Of a DNA stretch of 64,000 nucleotides, positions 30,961-40,400 are shown one piece after another (the first letter of the stretch is position 1; each line of letters starts with the position of its first letter). The translations under genes were made by a program, and so were the position numbers. Location: the NCBI RefSeq assembly GCF_000466985.1, contig NZ_BATC01000009.1, positions 1-64,000 on the forward strand, given 5' to 3'. This DNA is from Brevundimonas abyssalis TAR-001 (GTDB lineage Bacteria; Pseudomonadota; Alphaproteobacteria; Caulobacterales; Caulobacteraceae). The notes under the pieces are model-generated. The model was not told the origin of the DNA. It saw only the letters and a list, made by a program, of their open reading frames with translations, and did no database searches.

Positions 30961-31347
30961 ATGCGCACCATTACTCTGTCCATCGCGCTGACCACGGCGG
31001 CTCTCGCCGGATGCGCGCCCATGCCGCCGTCCGCCACGGGCCCCGATGGGCAGGTCGAAACCCGGCGGTGCTTCTTCGTCAACCAGGTCCGCAATTTCAG
31101 CGCTGCTGAAGACGGCAAGATCGTTGTCCACGCCTCGCATCGTTCCGCCTTCGAACTGACGGCCGTCGGCTATTGCCGCGACATCGACTGGGCCAATCAG
31201 GTGGCCATCCAGCCCCTCGCCGGTGAATCCAGGCTGTGCGTGGACAACCTGGCGGATCTGGTGGTTCGTCCTCTGGGCGGCAGCGCTGATCGCTGCCGCA
31301 TTCGTGTGACACGCAGCCTGACCGAGGCCGAGATCGAAGCGCTCTGA
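30961..31347 (+). CDS. Small lipoprotein, DUF6491-like
   Basis: 128 residues. MRTITLSIALTTAALAGC is a lipoprotein signal with lipobox LAGC. The mature part has RCFFVNQVRNFSAAEDGKIV, a second cysteine pair (YCRDIDWANQ; LCVDNLADLVV) and RCRIRVTRSLTEAEIEAL, matching a small periplasmic protein family found in Caulobacterales (DUF6491-like, by memory). It sits alone between pabB and phoX. A short in-frame GTG peptide (31361-31429) follows and is probably chance. Confidence 0.65.
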   Translation: MRTITLSIALTTAALAGCAPMPPSATGPDGQVETRRCFFVNQVRNFSAAEDGKIVVHASHRSAFELTAVGYCRDIDWANQVAIQPLAGESRLCVDNLADLVVRPLGGSADRCRIRVTRSLTEAEIEAL

Positions 31348-31533
31348 TTCTGAGGTGGTGTGCAGGCCGACGTGGATGAGCAGGACGTTCTGCGCGCGGC
31401 ATTGACCGACATGGTCATGCCGCTGTGACAGAACGTACCTAATCTGCTGGTCCGTCACCGTTCCTGCCGATCCAACACTGCGAGCCCGGAAATCAAAGAC
31501 TTCGAACGCGACTACCCCGACCACACCCAGGCG

Positions 31534-33534
31534 ATGGGGCATGAGCACGGCGACGAGCCCCCGTGCAACGCCTCGCCCAACCGCAACTTCTATGAGGTGA
31601 TGGAGGCGCGTGTCGCCCGTCGCGGGTTCCTGATGGGGGGGCTGGGCGCCCTCACCACGGGCTTCATCGGCGCTTCGCTCTCGGGCAAGCCTGCCTTGGC
31701 GCAGGGCCTGTCCAGCCTGATCGGCTTCTCGGCGGTCCCCGTCAGCTTTGAGGACACGGTGGTCGTGCCGGAAGGGTACAGCATCCAGGTGCTGGGCCCG
31801 ATGGGCATGCCGATTTCCGGGAAGCTGCCGGCCTATCGGCCCGGCGCCAACACCGGCGCCGAGCAGGAGCACCAGATCGGCCAGCATCACGACGGCATCC
31901 ACTTCTTCCCGATCGACGGCTCGTCCGAGGACGGCCTCATCGCGGTGAACCACGAGTACATCGAGCCGCGTTTCCTGCATGCCGAAAAGCCGGCCTACAA
32001 GGGCAAGCCTTTCAACAACCACGGCGTGGCCCTCGACGCCGACGGCAGGCGTGACGACGACGAGGTGCGCATGGAGATCGCCGCTCATGGCGTCTCGGTC
32101 TACCGCACCACCAGACAGGCTGACGGACTGTGGGCGGTCGTCCCGGATCCCCGCAACCGCCGTATCACCGCCGGCACGCCCGTGGAGATCGGCGGCCCGG
32201 TGCGCGGCACGGCCCATGTGCGCACCCGGTTCAGCCCGGACGGAACGAGGGCGCGCGGCACCTTGAACAACTGCGCCCACGGCGCAACGCCCTGGAACAC
32301 CTATCTGGCGGCCGAAGAGAACTGGGCGAGCTACTTTGCGAACACCGACGCGGAGGTGCCGCGCGAGCACGCCCGGTATGGGGTTCCCGGCGACCCCAGG
32401 GGCGCCCGTTACGGCTGGCACCTGGCGAAATCCGGCGCGGACGAGCACGTGCGTTTCGACGCCTCCGCCAGGGGCGCCTCGGCGGCCGAAGACTACCGCA
32501 ACGAGCCCAACACCTGTGGATGGATGGTGGAGGTCGACCCGTTCGATCCCGATGCGGCGCCGATCAAGCGCACCCATCTGGGCCGGTTCGCCCATGAGGG
32601 CGTGGTGTTCGCTCCTGCCGTGGAGGGAGCACCGGTGGTCTGCTACTCGGGCGACGACTCGCGGTTCGAGTACATCTACAAATTCGTCTCCGACGGGCTC
32701 TGGATTCCGGGCCGGACCGACGGCTCGATCCTGGACAGCGGCACACTGTACGTGGCCCGCTTCAACGATGACGGCAGCGGGGAATGGCTGGCGCTGGCGC
32801 CCGGCCAGAACGGTCTGACGCCCGCCAACGGCTTCGCCGACCTGGCCGACATCCTCGTCAACACCCGCCTCGCCGCCGACCGTGCGGGCGCCACCAAGAT
32901 GGACCGGCCGGAGTGGGGCACGGTCGATCCGAACACCGGGACGACCTATTTCTCTCTCACCAACAATACCCGGCGCACCCAGGCCCAGGTAGACGCGGTC
33001 AATCCGCGGGCCGTCAATAATTTCGGCCAGATCGTGCGCTGGAACTATCAAGACGGCGACCACGCCCGCGCCCACTTCAACTGGGACCTGTTCGTGATCG
33101 CCGGCGACGCCAGGACCTCGTCCGTGGCCCCGGGCGATGCGCTGGACGTCGACAGCATCTTCGCCTGCCCGGACGGGCTATGGTGCGACCGCCAGTCCAG
33201 GCTGTGGATTCAGACCGACATGGGCGACATGGGGCCGGACTATGAGGGTCCGCTGAAGCCGTTCGGCATGAACATGCTGCTGGCGGCCGACCCGGCCACG
33301 GGCGAGATCAAGCGTTTCATGACCGGCCCGTGGGGGCAGGAGTGCACCGGCGTGGTCACCACCCCGGACGGCAAGACCATGTTCGTGAACTTCCAGCACC
33401 CCGGCGCCCACGCCACGGCCGAGCAGTTCGCCGCCGGAGACTATGGCTCGGGGTTCCCTGACTACACCGGGGCCGTGCCGCGCTCGGCCACGGTGGTGAT
33501 CACCAGGAACGACGGCGGCGTCATCGGGTCGTGA
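31534..33534 (+). CDS. phoX: PhoX family alkaline phosphatase
   Basis: 666 residues. MGHEHGDEPPCNASPNRNFY precedes a Tat signal (VARRGFLMGGLGALTTGFIG, arginines at 29-30), so the enzyme is exported folded. PhoX marks include LIAVNHEYIEPRFLH, GATPWNTYLAAEENWASYF, FEYIYKFVSDG and CTGVVTTPDGKTMFVNFQHP. PhoX hydrolyses phosphate esters with calcium and iron cofactors and is normally induced by phosphate starvation. I see no convincing Pho box. The frame is open upstream to 31426 without any ATG/GTG/TTG, so 31534 is the best start. Confidence 0.92.
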   Translation: MGHEHGDEPPCNASPNRNFYEVMEARVARRGFLMGGLGALTTGFIGASLSGKPALAQGLSSLIGFSAVPVSFEDTVVVPEGYSIQVLGPMGMPISGKLPAYRPGANTGAEQEHQIGQHHDGIHFFPIDGSSEDGLIAVNHEYIEPRFLHAEKPAYKGKPFNNHGVALDADGRRDDDEVRMEIAAHGVSVYRTTRQADGLWAVVPDPRNRRITAGTPVEIGGPVRGTAHVRTRFSPDGTRARGTLNNCAHGATPWNTYLAAEENWASYFANTDAEVPREHARYGVPGDPRGARYGWHLAKSGADEHVRFDASARGASAAEDYRNEPNTCGWMVEVDPFDPDAAPIKRTHLGRFAHEGVVFAPAVEGAPVVCYSGDDSRFEYIYKFVSDGLWIPGRTDGSILDSGTLYVARFNDDGSGEWLALAPGQNGLTPANGFADLADILVNTRLAADRAGATKMDRPEWGTVDPNTGTTYFSLTNNTRRTQAQVDAVNPRAVNNFGQIVRWNYQDGDHARAHFNWDLFVIAGDARTSSVAPGDALDVDSIFACPDGLWCDRQSRLWIQTDMGDMGPDYEGPLKPFGMNMLLAADPATGEIKRFMTGPWGQECTGVVTTPDGKTMFVNFQHPGAHATAEQFAAGDYGSGFPDYTGAVPRSATVVITRNDGGVIGS

Positions 33535-33568
33535 CCCAGGGGCAGGGCAGTCCGATGAGAGAGCGCGC

Positions 33569-33676
33569 ATGTACCGGGTCTTCACGATCTCGGAAGGCTG
33601 CGAGGTGCGCGTGGACCCTATCAGACCGACGACCCGAGCCGCTGGACCGCCACGCCTGCAGCTTCTCGGTCTCTGA
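33569..33676 (+). pseudogene. Possible gene remnant next to tRNA-Val
   Basis: MYRVFTISEGCEVRVDP starts a 35-residue frame. With one added base near 33618 it would go on as YQTDDPSRWTATPAASR to a stop at 33740. It might be the 5' part of a broken gene or chance coding. No family recognised. Confidence 0.25.
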
Positions 33677-33752
33677 TCGCCAGTATTCGGGATTCTGGCC
33701 AGTTTCCAGCGAGTCCCCGAAGGGCTGTATCGGGTTAGATTGTCGGAAGTAA

Positions 33753-33827
33753 TGGTGGACGCGACAGGGATTGAACCTGTGACCCCCTCGATGTCAACGA
33801 GGTGCTCTCCCGCTGAGCTACGCGTCC
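33753..33827 (-). tRNA. tRNA-Val (anticodon GAC)
   Basis: The minus strand gives a 75-base cloverleaf: acceptor GGACGCG pairs with CGCGTCC, D-arm GTAGCTCAGCGGGAGAGC, anticodon arm CTCGTTGACATCGAG with GAC in the loop, T-arm with GGTTCAATCCC, and an encoded CCA end at 33753-33755. All four stems form. The 3' end points left, toward phoX, away from the island on the right. Confidence 0.96.
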
Positions 33828-34327
33828 GACGAGTAGTAGATCACGGGGCGTGGGCGCTTAGCGGGGGACGGGCGCCTTAAGCTCACTCCGGCCTCCAAAC
33901 CCTTGTAGAGATGGGCTTGAGGGCTGGCTTGGTGGGGTGATGACATCAGCCAATCGGGCCTTTCTGGAAGCCACTAGCTGACATGCTGGCTGGTCCGTGA
34001 GGTCTGGTCGGATGCCGATTGATACACGCTCGTGCCAACCATTTCACATCGCTTCTGGCTAGTTTCTGGCTACCGAGAGCCAGCCGAAAAAGCGTCTCGG
34101 GAAGCAGCGCGTCTGTCTGAAATGGGCTCATTGCCGACAAGCTGGACCGCTTACCGCCAGTCTGATGGCGGACTGCACGGAGCCTCGTCGATGCTGTGCC
34201 CTGCTCGCCCCTCCGCCACCGGCCGCCGCGGCGGGCGAACGGGCGCTCGACGGTATCCGGGCCGTCTTGCAGATGCGGCCCGACCCCTTCCTCCGATCCT
34301 GCGCCAGAACGCCGCCGACGAAGCCCC
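33828..34327. other. 500-base region without a recognisable gene at the island edge
   Basis: I see no supportable gene. At 34053-34072 TTCTGGCTAGTTTCTGGCTA resembles TTCTGGCCAGTTTCCAGCGA at 33693-33712 on the other side of the tRNA, matching at 16 of 20 positions. The region separates chromosomal genes from the accessory cluster and may hold degraded integration sequence. Confidence 0.4.
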
Positions 34328-34370
34328 TTGACGCAATCCGTCCATGCGCTATCTTCACTGAACTCAGTGA
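34328..34370 (+). promoter_or_regulatory. Promoter with palindromic operator for the STAS-like operon
   Basis: TTGACG (34328-34333), 16 bases, TATCTT (34350-34355) forms a good sigma-70 type promoter. Directly over and after the -10 box lies TCACTGA-AC-TCAGTGA (34355-34370), a 7-bp inverted repeat that would cover the transcription start, so a repressor could bind there. GAGG follows as ribosome binding site for the ATG at 34380. Confidence 0.5.
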
Positions 34371-34379
34371 GGTTAATAA

Positions 34380-34940
34380 ATGCGTATCCCCCTTTACGAA
34401 CTTTGTGATCGCCAGCCGATCCTCAGCGGTGTCCGGGCCGGACGCCAAGCCTTTGCGCAGATGGCGGCGCGGGCTATCCCGCCGGTGTCCGAAGAGACGG
34501 CCTATCTGGACTTCGCGGGGATTCAAGTCGCCACCGGCTCCTTCCTGCGCGAGAGCGTTATGGCGTTTCGCGACTATGCCCGCTCCACCCTGCCCAATCT
34601 TTACCCCGTTGTCGCCAATCCGTCCGAAGCGGTGACCGAGGAGCTCGACTTCCTGCTCAGGCATCGCAAGGACGCGCTCTGGTCATGCCGTCTCGGTGCC
34701 GGAGGCGAAGTGACCGATGGGACGATCCTCGGCGAACTGGAGACCGGGCATCGCATCGCCTTTGACCTCGTGGCGCGCCTGCGCACCGCCAGCGCTCCGG
34801 ACCTGGCCGCGCAGGGCGACGCCAGCATCGGGCCAACCGCCTGGAACAACCGACTCGCCTTTCTCGCTTCGCGCGGGCTCCTGATGGAGCGCCGAGCCGG
34901 CAAGAGCAAAATTTTCACCCCGGTTCTGGAGACCCTCTGA
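34380..34940 (+). CDS. STAS-like (DUF4325-like) protein with possible C-terminal winged helix
   Basis: 186 residues. The N-terminal half has GVRAGRQAFAQMAARAIPPV, then TAYLDFAGIQVATGSFLRES, the strand-helix signature of STAS-like DUF4325 proteins, which often accompany GHKL ATPases. The C-terminal part (GPTAWNNRLAFLASRGLLME, then KSKIFTPVL) looks like a winged helix, so DNA binding at its own promoter palindrome is possible. Ends in TGATG with the next gene, so the three genes 34380-36552 are translationally coupled. The family call is by pattern only. Confidence 0.5.
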   Translation: MRIPLYELCDRQPILSGVRAGRQAFAQMAARAIPPVSEETAYLDFAGIQVATGSFLRESVMAFRDYARSTLPNLYPVVANPSEAVTEELDFLLRHRKDALWSCRLGAGGEVTDGTILGELETGHRIAFDLVARLRTASAPDLAAQGDASIGPTAWNNRLAFLASRGLLMERRAGKSKIFTPVLETL

Positions 34941-35281
34941 TGGGGATCGATTTCATCCGCGCAGCCAGCGGCAAGCCCTATGTCAAACGCTGGGCTAAGG
35001 GACACGAGCGCGCCCGCACGCCGGGCTTGTTCGACATCCAGTTTGGAGCCGAGACCAAGATCGTCACGGCGGCCCTGTCGTCCGAAGCCCAGCCGGGCAC
35101 CAAGGTGATCCTGCAGCGCTGCGGCACCGAGGTCATGGTGTTCGAGGGCCTCAAGTCGGTGGGCAAGCTCCTCGATCCGCCGGCCAGTGTGTCGGCGGCA
35201 CTGGACGCCTCCCATGGCCTTACCCCCGGCGTCATCGATCGTGTGGGCGGCCTGGGCCATACGGCGGAGATCAGCTTCTGA
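34940..35281 (+). CDS. Unknown protein in the STAS-like operon
   Basis: 113 residues, no signal or membrane segment. The start (MGIDFIRAASGKPYVKRWAK) contains three basic residues close together, and the middle KVILQRCGTEVMVFEGLKSV looks like beta structure. I do not recognise it. Its start overlaps the previous stop and its stop overlaps the next start (both TGATG), which implies fixed stoichiometry with its neighbours. Confidence 0.6.
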   Translation: MGIDFIRAASGKPYVKRWAKGHERARTPGLFDIQFGAETKIVTAALSSEAQPGTKVILQRCGTEVMVFEGLKSVGKLLDPPASVSAALDASHGLTPGVIDRVGGLGHTAEISF

Positions 35282-36552
35282 TGTCGGCACGTCCCGCTCA
35301 CGAACCGGCTGGCCCGTTTCGGCCGGCGCAAAGGTTACTCGACGATACGGCCAAACACCCTCCCGCCCTGGGCTGCCTCGCCTGTCCCGACTACAAGGCA
35401 TGCGGAGGTCTGCACATCGAGGCGGGCGTCTTCGATTGCTCCGACCTCTGCGCCTGCACCGACCCGACGAAATGCGACATGGTCTGCCGCAACAAGCCGG
35501 ACCAGTTCGTCGACCGGTATCGGGAGGTCGGCGGTTTCGACCTCGACTCGGTCCCGAGAGTGGCGGCGCGAGCGATCCCCGTCCTGCCGCCGGTCATCCC
35601 CTTGATCGGTCACAAATACAGCCGCCAGACCATCCTGGCGGAGCCGGTCGTGGCCCTTTCGCTCTATGAGCTGATCCATATGGGGACCGGGGAGCCCCAT
35701 GTCCGGACGCGCGCAGAGCTGGCGCAGCGTTTCCTCATCCCCGAAGACGCAACCCTCGTGGTCACCGGCGTGGATCGGGACGCCAAGCTTGAGGCTTGGT
35801 GGGGTTTCGAAAATCGTGAGCGCCTGATCTCGGCGCTGCGCGCCTTGGATGTCGCCCTTGTCACCGGGCCGAATTTCAGCCTGTTCACCGACACGCCGCG
35901 CCCCGACAATCTGCACAGTATCAAGCGGATCGCCCTGAGTTGGGCGGAGTTGATGGCCGGGGGCGTCGCCGCGGCCCTGCATCTCAACGCCCGGACGGAC
36001 CACGACTACAGACGATGGGCCCAATTCATTCGCGCGCGGCCGGAAGTCACGACGGTGGCATTTGAGTTCGGCACCGGCGCCGGCTACCAGGGCCGGATCG
36101 ATTGGCATGTTGAACGCCTTTGTGCGCTGGCGAAGCGCGTGGGACGGCCCCTCACCCTCATACTGCGAGGCGGGATCCCCGCGCTGGCGCGTCTGCGCGC
36201 TCACTTTGCTCAGGTCATCCTCATCGAGACCGACGCCTTCACCCGAACGCTCAAACGCCGCCGGGCCGAAATCAGCCCGGCGGGGCGTTTGCGCTGGATG
36301 CGGGTCACGACCGAGCCCGGCGCACCCTTAGACGACCTGCTCGCGCATAATATCGCTACTCGCCGCACCGACCTCATGGCCGCCTCACGGCCAACGCCGC
36401 TGCGGCTGGTCCGGGCACCGGCCAAACGGGCGACAAAGCACGCTCACGGTGAAGCCGGGCAGCGTAGCCTTATGGCGGACCTCGAGCTGTCCCTGCAGCG
36501 TGGGACTGTCGCCGCGAATATCCAAGACGTGGTCATCGCTGCGAAAGCGTAG
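35281..36552 (+). CDS. DUF4417-like protein with N-terminal cysteine cluster
   Basis: 423 residues. The N-terminal ~70 residues hold nine cysteines: GCLACPDYKACGG, then CSDLCACTDPTKCDMVCRN, spaced like an iron-sulphur or zinc cluster and reminiscent of SPASM regions. The central part (KRIALSWAELMAGGVAAALH with NARTDHDYRRWAQFI before it in fold) matches DUF4417, a family known mostly from phages and islands without known function. The last ~55 residues overlap the convergent GHKL gene by 168 bases; this basic tail (LVRAPAKRATKHAHG) looks less conserved, so its end may be fortuitous. Confidence 0.55.
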   Translation: MSARPAHEPAGPFRPAQRLLDDTAKHPPALGCLACPDYKACGGLHIEAGVFDCSDLCACTDPTKCDMVCRNKPDQFVDRYREVGGFDLDSVPRVAARAIPVLPPVIPLIGHKYSRQTILAEPVVALSLYELIHMGTGEPHVRTRAELAQRFLIPEDATLVVTGVDRDAKLEAWWGFENRERLISALRALDVALVTGPNFSLFTDTPRPDNLHSIKRIALSWAELMAGGVAAALHLNARTDHDYRRWAQFIRARPEVTTVAFEFGTGAGYQGRIDWHVERLCALAKRVGRPLTLILRGGIPALARLRAHFAQVILIETDAFTRTLKRRRAEISPAGRLRWMRVTTEPGAPLDDLLAHNIATRRTDLMAASRPTPLRLVRAPAKRATKHAHGEAGQRSLMADLELSLQRGTVAANIQDVVIAAKA

Positions 36553-37236
36553 ATCGCCGTCCTGATTGGCGAGGGCGCGAAAGATCTGGCCGATCCCCAC
36601 GCCGCAGCCGCTATCCCGTCCGAATCGCGACTCTCCGTTTGCGAGCGCATGCCGCAAGGCGTCGCCCGCGTCCCGGAGATCGGCGTAGTCTGGGTGGGTC
36701 CGCAGGCTACCCAAGACGCCGACGCCGCGGTCGCTGACGACAAGTTCGAACCCGTCCCGCGTGATGGCGAAGGCGACCACGCCGCTGCTGTAGGCTTGGC
36801 TATGCCGGAAGACGTTGTCCTGCAGCTCGCCGAATGCCCCCATGATCATGGCCGCCGTGAGGTTGGTAAAGCCCGCGCTCCGGGCGGCCTGATCGGCGCG
36901 GCTGAACCAGAGCGTCCACTGATCGGATGGGTCGCCGTCTGGGCCGAGGTGGACGAGCGGAAAGACGCCAAAGCGGGCGCTCCTCTGAAGTCCGCAGATC
37001 GCCCCGTCCCCGATCGCCCGTTCCAGGGCCTTGGCGAACGGCGCCTCCGCGGTGACCCGGGCATAGACAGCGGGGTGGAGGCGACGCGCCGACGCCAGTT
37101 CAACTAAGGGGCCGATACGGCCCGAACGGAGGACTCGGATGGGTCGGAAGCCCCCGAGCGACCCCGATTGCGCCAGGGCCAAGAGTTCATCCGTACCCGC
37201 ATAATCGCCGACAATGTTTTGTGGCTCGACCATCAT
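36385..37236 (-). CDS. GHKL (HATPase_c-like) ATP-binding protein
   Basis: 283 residues from the second ATG of MAMMVEP; CGGGAG lies six bases before it, which decides the start. The C-terminal half shows the Bergerat fold: N-box GAFGELQDNVFRHSQA, G1 VVSDRGVGVLGS and G2 RFGRDSGCGVGIGQI, then a closing strand LPGFTVSVLCR. The N-terminal 130 residues match nothing I know. No histidine kinase phosphoacceptor or MutL domain is seen. GHKL proteins paired with STAS-like partners recall anti-sigma/anti-anti-sigma pairs. 3' end overlaps the DUF4417-like gene; lies downstream of the helicase on the same strand. Confidence 0.65.
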   Translation of the reverse strand: MMVEPQNIVGDYAGTDELLALAQSGSLGGFRPIRVLRSGRIGPLVELASARRLHPAVYARVTAEAPFAKALERAIGDGAICGLQRSARFGVFPLVHLGPDGDPSDQWTLWFSRADQAARSAGFTNLTAAMIMGAFGELQDNVFRHSQAYSSGVVAFAITRDGFELVVSDRGVGVLGSLRTHPDYADLRDAGDALRHALANGESRFGRDSGCGVGIGQIFRALANQDGDLRFRSDDHVLDIRGDSPTLQGQLEVRHKATLPGFTVSVLCRPFGRCPDQPQRRWP

Positions 37237-37416
37237 GGCCATCTCCCGAAACCGGAGCGCGGTGCGAAGCCAGTGTTTGGCCCATGGGCGGAAGTGTCTG
37301 GGGCCGACTGCAAAGCCATTCCATGCCGCGAAGTGGAATGTCTCCAACCAGCTCCGGGGTTAGTGTATGCTCCTGGCGTATCTACCACATCAGGCCTTCA
37401 CGTCGTCGCTTGGATG

Positions 37417-40400
37417 TCAGTCTTCAAAGCGAAACAACAGGAGCCGTACCTGCACACGGTCAAACACGTCCCCAAAAGTTCCGCCATCATCGATCTCGCC
37501 GTCCCCGGCGAACGCTCGGAAACGAGTGTGGGCTTCGACCCGTGTACGGATGTCGTTATGGAGGTGATGGAAGGCAGTCTTTGCGGCGGAATCAAAGCCA
37601 ACCCGAAGGGCGTAAGCCAGTATGTCTATGACGGCAGGGATCTGGACGACGCCCTCCGCAGTCGGCGCAAGGCGTCGCTTCGCGAGTTCAGTGGCTGCTG
37701 TCGCTACCATATAGAGGTTGCGACCGACGACCTTGAGCACAAGGTCTCTCGATCGCTTGCAGGTCTTCACGGCGTTGGCGGCAACGCCTAGCGCCTGCTC
37801 GATCTCCGAAAAAGGACGACCGCTAATCCAAGCCTGCAGCGCCAGATTCAGGCGGTCAAACTCGGCGTCCGTGATCGGTCCACCTGTCTTTCGACCTCGC
37901 GTGACGGCCTTGATGGTGTCGAGGCCGCCCACGAGGTGTCCGGCGGCCTCCGGTTCGCGCCTGAAGAACTCGACTATCCATCTCACCCAAGCCGGGATGG
38001 TCGCGGGGAAGGCGGCGGGGTCGGTCCCGAGGCGGGCGGCGAGCACCGCCACCGCATCACGGGGGAGGCCGGTCAAGGCAGCAACGAGGCTTCCAGTCTC
38101 GTCATCTTCAGCGGGCGTGGCAGCTAGGGCCCGCTCCAGCGCAGCCACAGCGGCGTCGATGGTCTCGCCGCGCTTACGCGCAAGAAATGCGCCGAACGAA
38201 CGGCGGGTCAGGGCCACGGCCGCCGCACCGGCTTCGTCGGGTTCGCCGGACCGCATCCGGTTGACGAAATAGTCGATCCGGGCGCTCACCTGACCCAGCT
38301 GGATCTGATCGAGCATATGTTCGACTGGGTCCTCCACCAGTACGCACCGGTCGTCAGTCGGCAGGATGGACAAAAGCTTCGGATAGGCCGCGAGGGCGGG
38401 CTGCTCGGGCGTGAAGCCGATCACCGGCTCCGGCACGAGCAGGACCATGCCATTGGCCAAGAAGCCGGCGCGGCCCGCCCGCCCGGCGGCGTTTAGCAGC
38501 TCGTGCTGCTCCAGCTGTGCTCGTTCGCCGCCCGCGCCCGATCGCTTGTCGCCGGCCAGAATGGCGACCTGAGCCGGAAGGTTGATACCTTGGGCGAGCG
38601 TCGGGGTGGCGACGATAATGGCGGCGCCATCCTCCCGCCGGTAGAGCGACTCAGCTAGACGGCGTTCAAGTGGAATCATGTCGCCGTTGTGGGGCACGGC
38701 TCCGGCTTGGGGTTGGACGAGCGACTTGCCCGTCCCCAGCTCGACCGCGATGTCCGCGGCGAAGCCCTGTTCCGTCTCGGTCATCCGCCACGGCCCCACG
38801 AGACGTTCGGAAATCTTTCGCGCCGTGGACGGCGCGTGATCCGCCTGCTGGACGAAGATTATTGTCTTCAGTCCGGCCTGGCTGGCCCGTTCGGCTAGGG
38901 TGCCGGCGACGGTGTTGGCGGTCGGCTGAAGTCCGTATGCTCCCGTCGTGAGCGGTACGGTCTCATCCATCAGTTTGACCACGGCTGTGTCCGTTCCCGC
39001 GGCGGGGATCCAGTTCTGCTGCAAGCCGAACAGTGCGTGAGGGGTTGCAGGATAGGTCGGGCGCGGCACCATGCCGTTTTGGATGTCGCGGCGGAACTGA
39101 TTGAGTTCATCCTGCGGATAGACGACAACGCCCCGCGCCTGCCGGCTCGGCTTCCACGGGTCGTGAAAGAATACGGCCTGGCGGCCGGTTAGCTCGCCGA
39201 GCCATTCGGCGAGGTCGTCGCCATTTGTCAGCATGGCGGAAAGTAGCAGGAAATCTGCGTCTGGCGCCCGGCGCGCCGCATGCAGCAGGCAGAGCATGGC
39301 GTCGAGGCTGCGAGTTCCGCCGCCCCGGGGCGCGAGCAGATGGCATTCGTCGAAGACGATCAGGCCGACGTCCGACAGGTCGGCGTCCGCGAAACTGAGC
39401 ATGGCTAGTAGCCGCTCTGGCGTCATGACCTCGATCTCGCTGATGCTTGGGCCGCTGACTAGGGCGCTGAGGTCGCCGTCCGTCGAGACGACTACCTGGC
39501 CGAGATCGCTGCTGAAGGTGCGGGCGAACTCGTCCCGCAACTGGTCCACGAGGGCTAGGGTGGGTGCCAGGAAGATAACCTTGCGGCCGCTGGCGAGGGC
39601 CGCGGCGATCTTCAGCTCCGACAAGGTCGTCTTGCCCGCCCCAGTCGGCAGCACCAGGACGGCGGACACACCACGTTCGAGCAGGCCGGTCTCGATGGCG
39701 GCGCGGTGGTTGGGCCAGATGACGGGCTTGTTGACGGCGCGCCGCTTCAGCCATGGCCGCCAGGTCGCTTCCGCGACTCCAGCCGGCGCGGGTAGTCCGG
39801 CGAGGCCGAACCCCATGAACTGGCGCGAGGCGTGCTGCAGCAGGCGCGCCAAGTGCCGCGGCCCGGCATAGGTGTTGACGATCTCGATCCCCTCCCGCGC
39901 GAGGTGGGGACGCATCGCGGACAGGACTTCGACTTGGTGGAAGGTCGCCTCGGGCGTGTCGAACAGGCGGAACAGGGTCTGCGGCGTATCGCGCGAGAGC
40001 ACCGAGGCGGCGAGTTGCGCGAGACCCGCCCAGCAGAGACCGTAGAGCGTCTGTTCGGTCTGACCGATCAGATCGCCGCGGTCAGGCCGGCGTTCGGCCA
40101 GACGTGCGGCCCGGTTGACGATGGCGACCAGGTTCTCGCGTGCGAGATCGGCGACGGATTCGATCAGGGCGCCGATCAGAACCGGCCCGTCCCGCAGGGT
40201 AGCGAGCCGGCCTCCCGCCTCCCGGGCGTCCGGGCTTTGTCCCGCGATGATGAACAGAAGGGGGGCGGCAATCCGGGGGTGGATGGCGTCCGGCGTCAGC
40301 AGAGGCGCATCGCTGTCATCCCGGTCCGCGACCCGGCCAAGGATCTGATAGGCGGTGGCCGCGACGAAGGCGGCCCCGCGGCGATGGTCCTCATCCTCGG

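Noticed and set aside
31361-31429. 22-codon GTG peptide between the lipoprotein and phoX genes
   Set aside because: Too short, no ribosome binding site and no recognisable content.
31420-31460. Possible Pho box before phoX
   Set aside because: Only a 9-base palindrome CTGTGACAG is seen; the second half-site of the Pho box is not present at the right spacing.
30898-33075. 725-codon minus-strand frame opposite phoX
   Set aside because: Antisense shadow of phoX; no start signal and no domain.
37168-37791. 207-codon plus-strand frame over the helicase 3' end
   Set aside because: Antisense to the conserved C-terminus of the helicase and to the GHKL gene leader.
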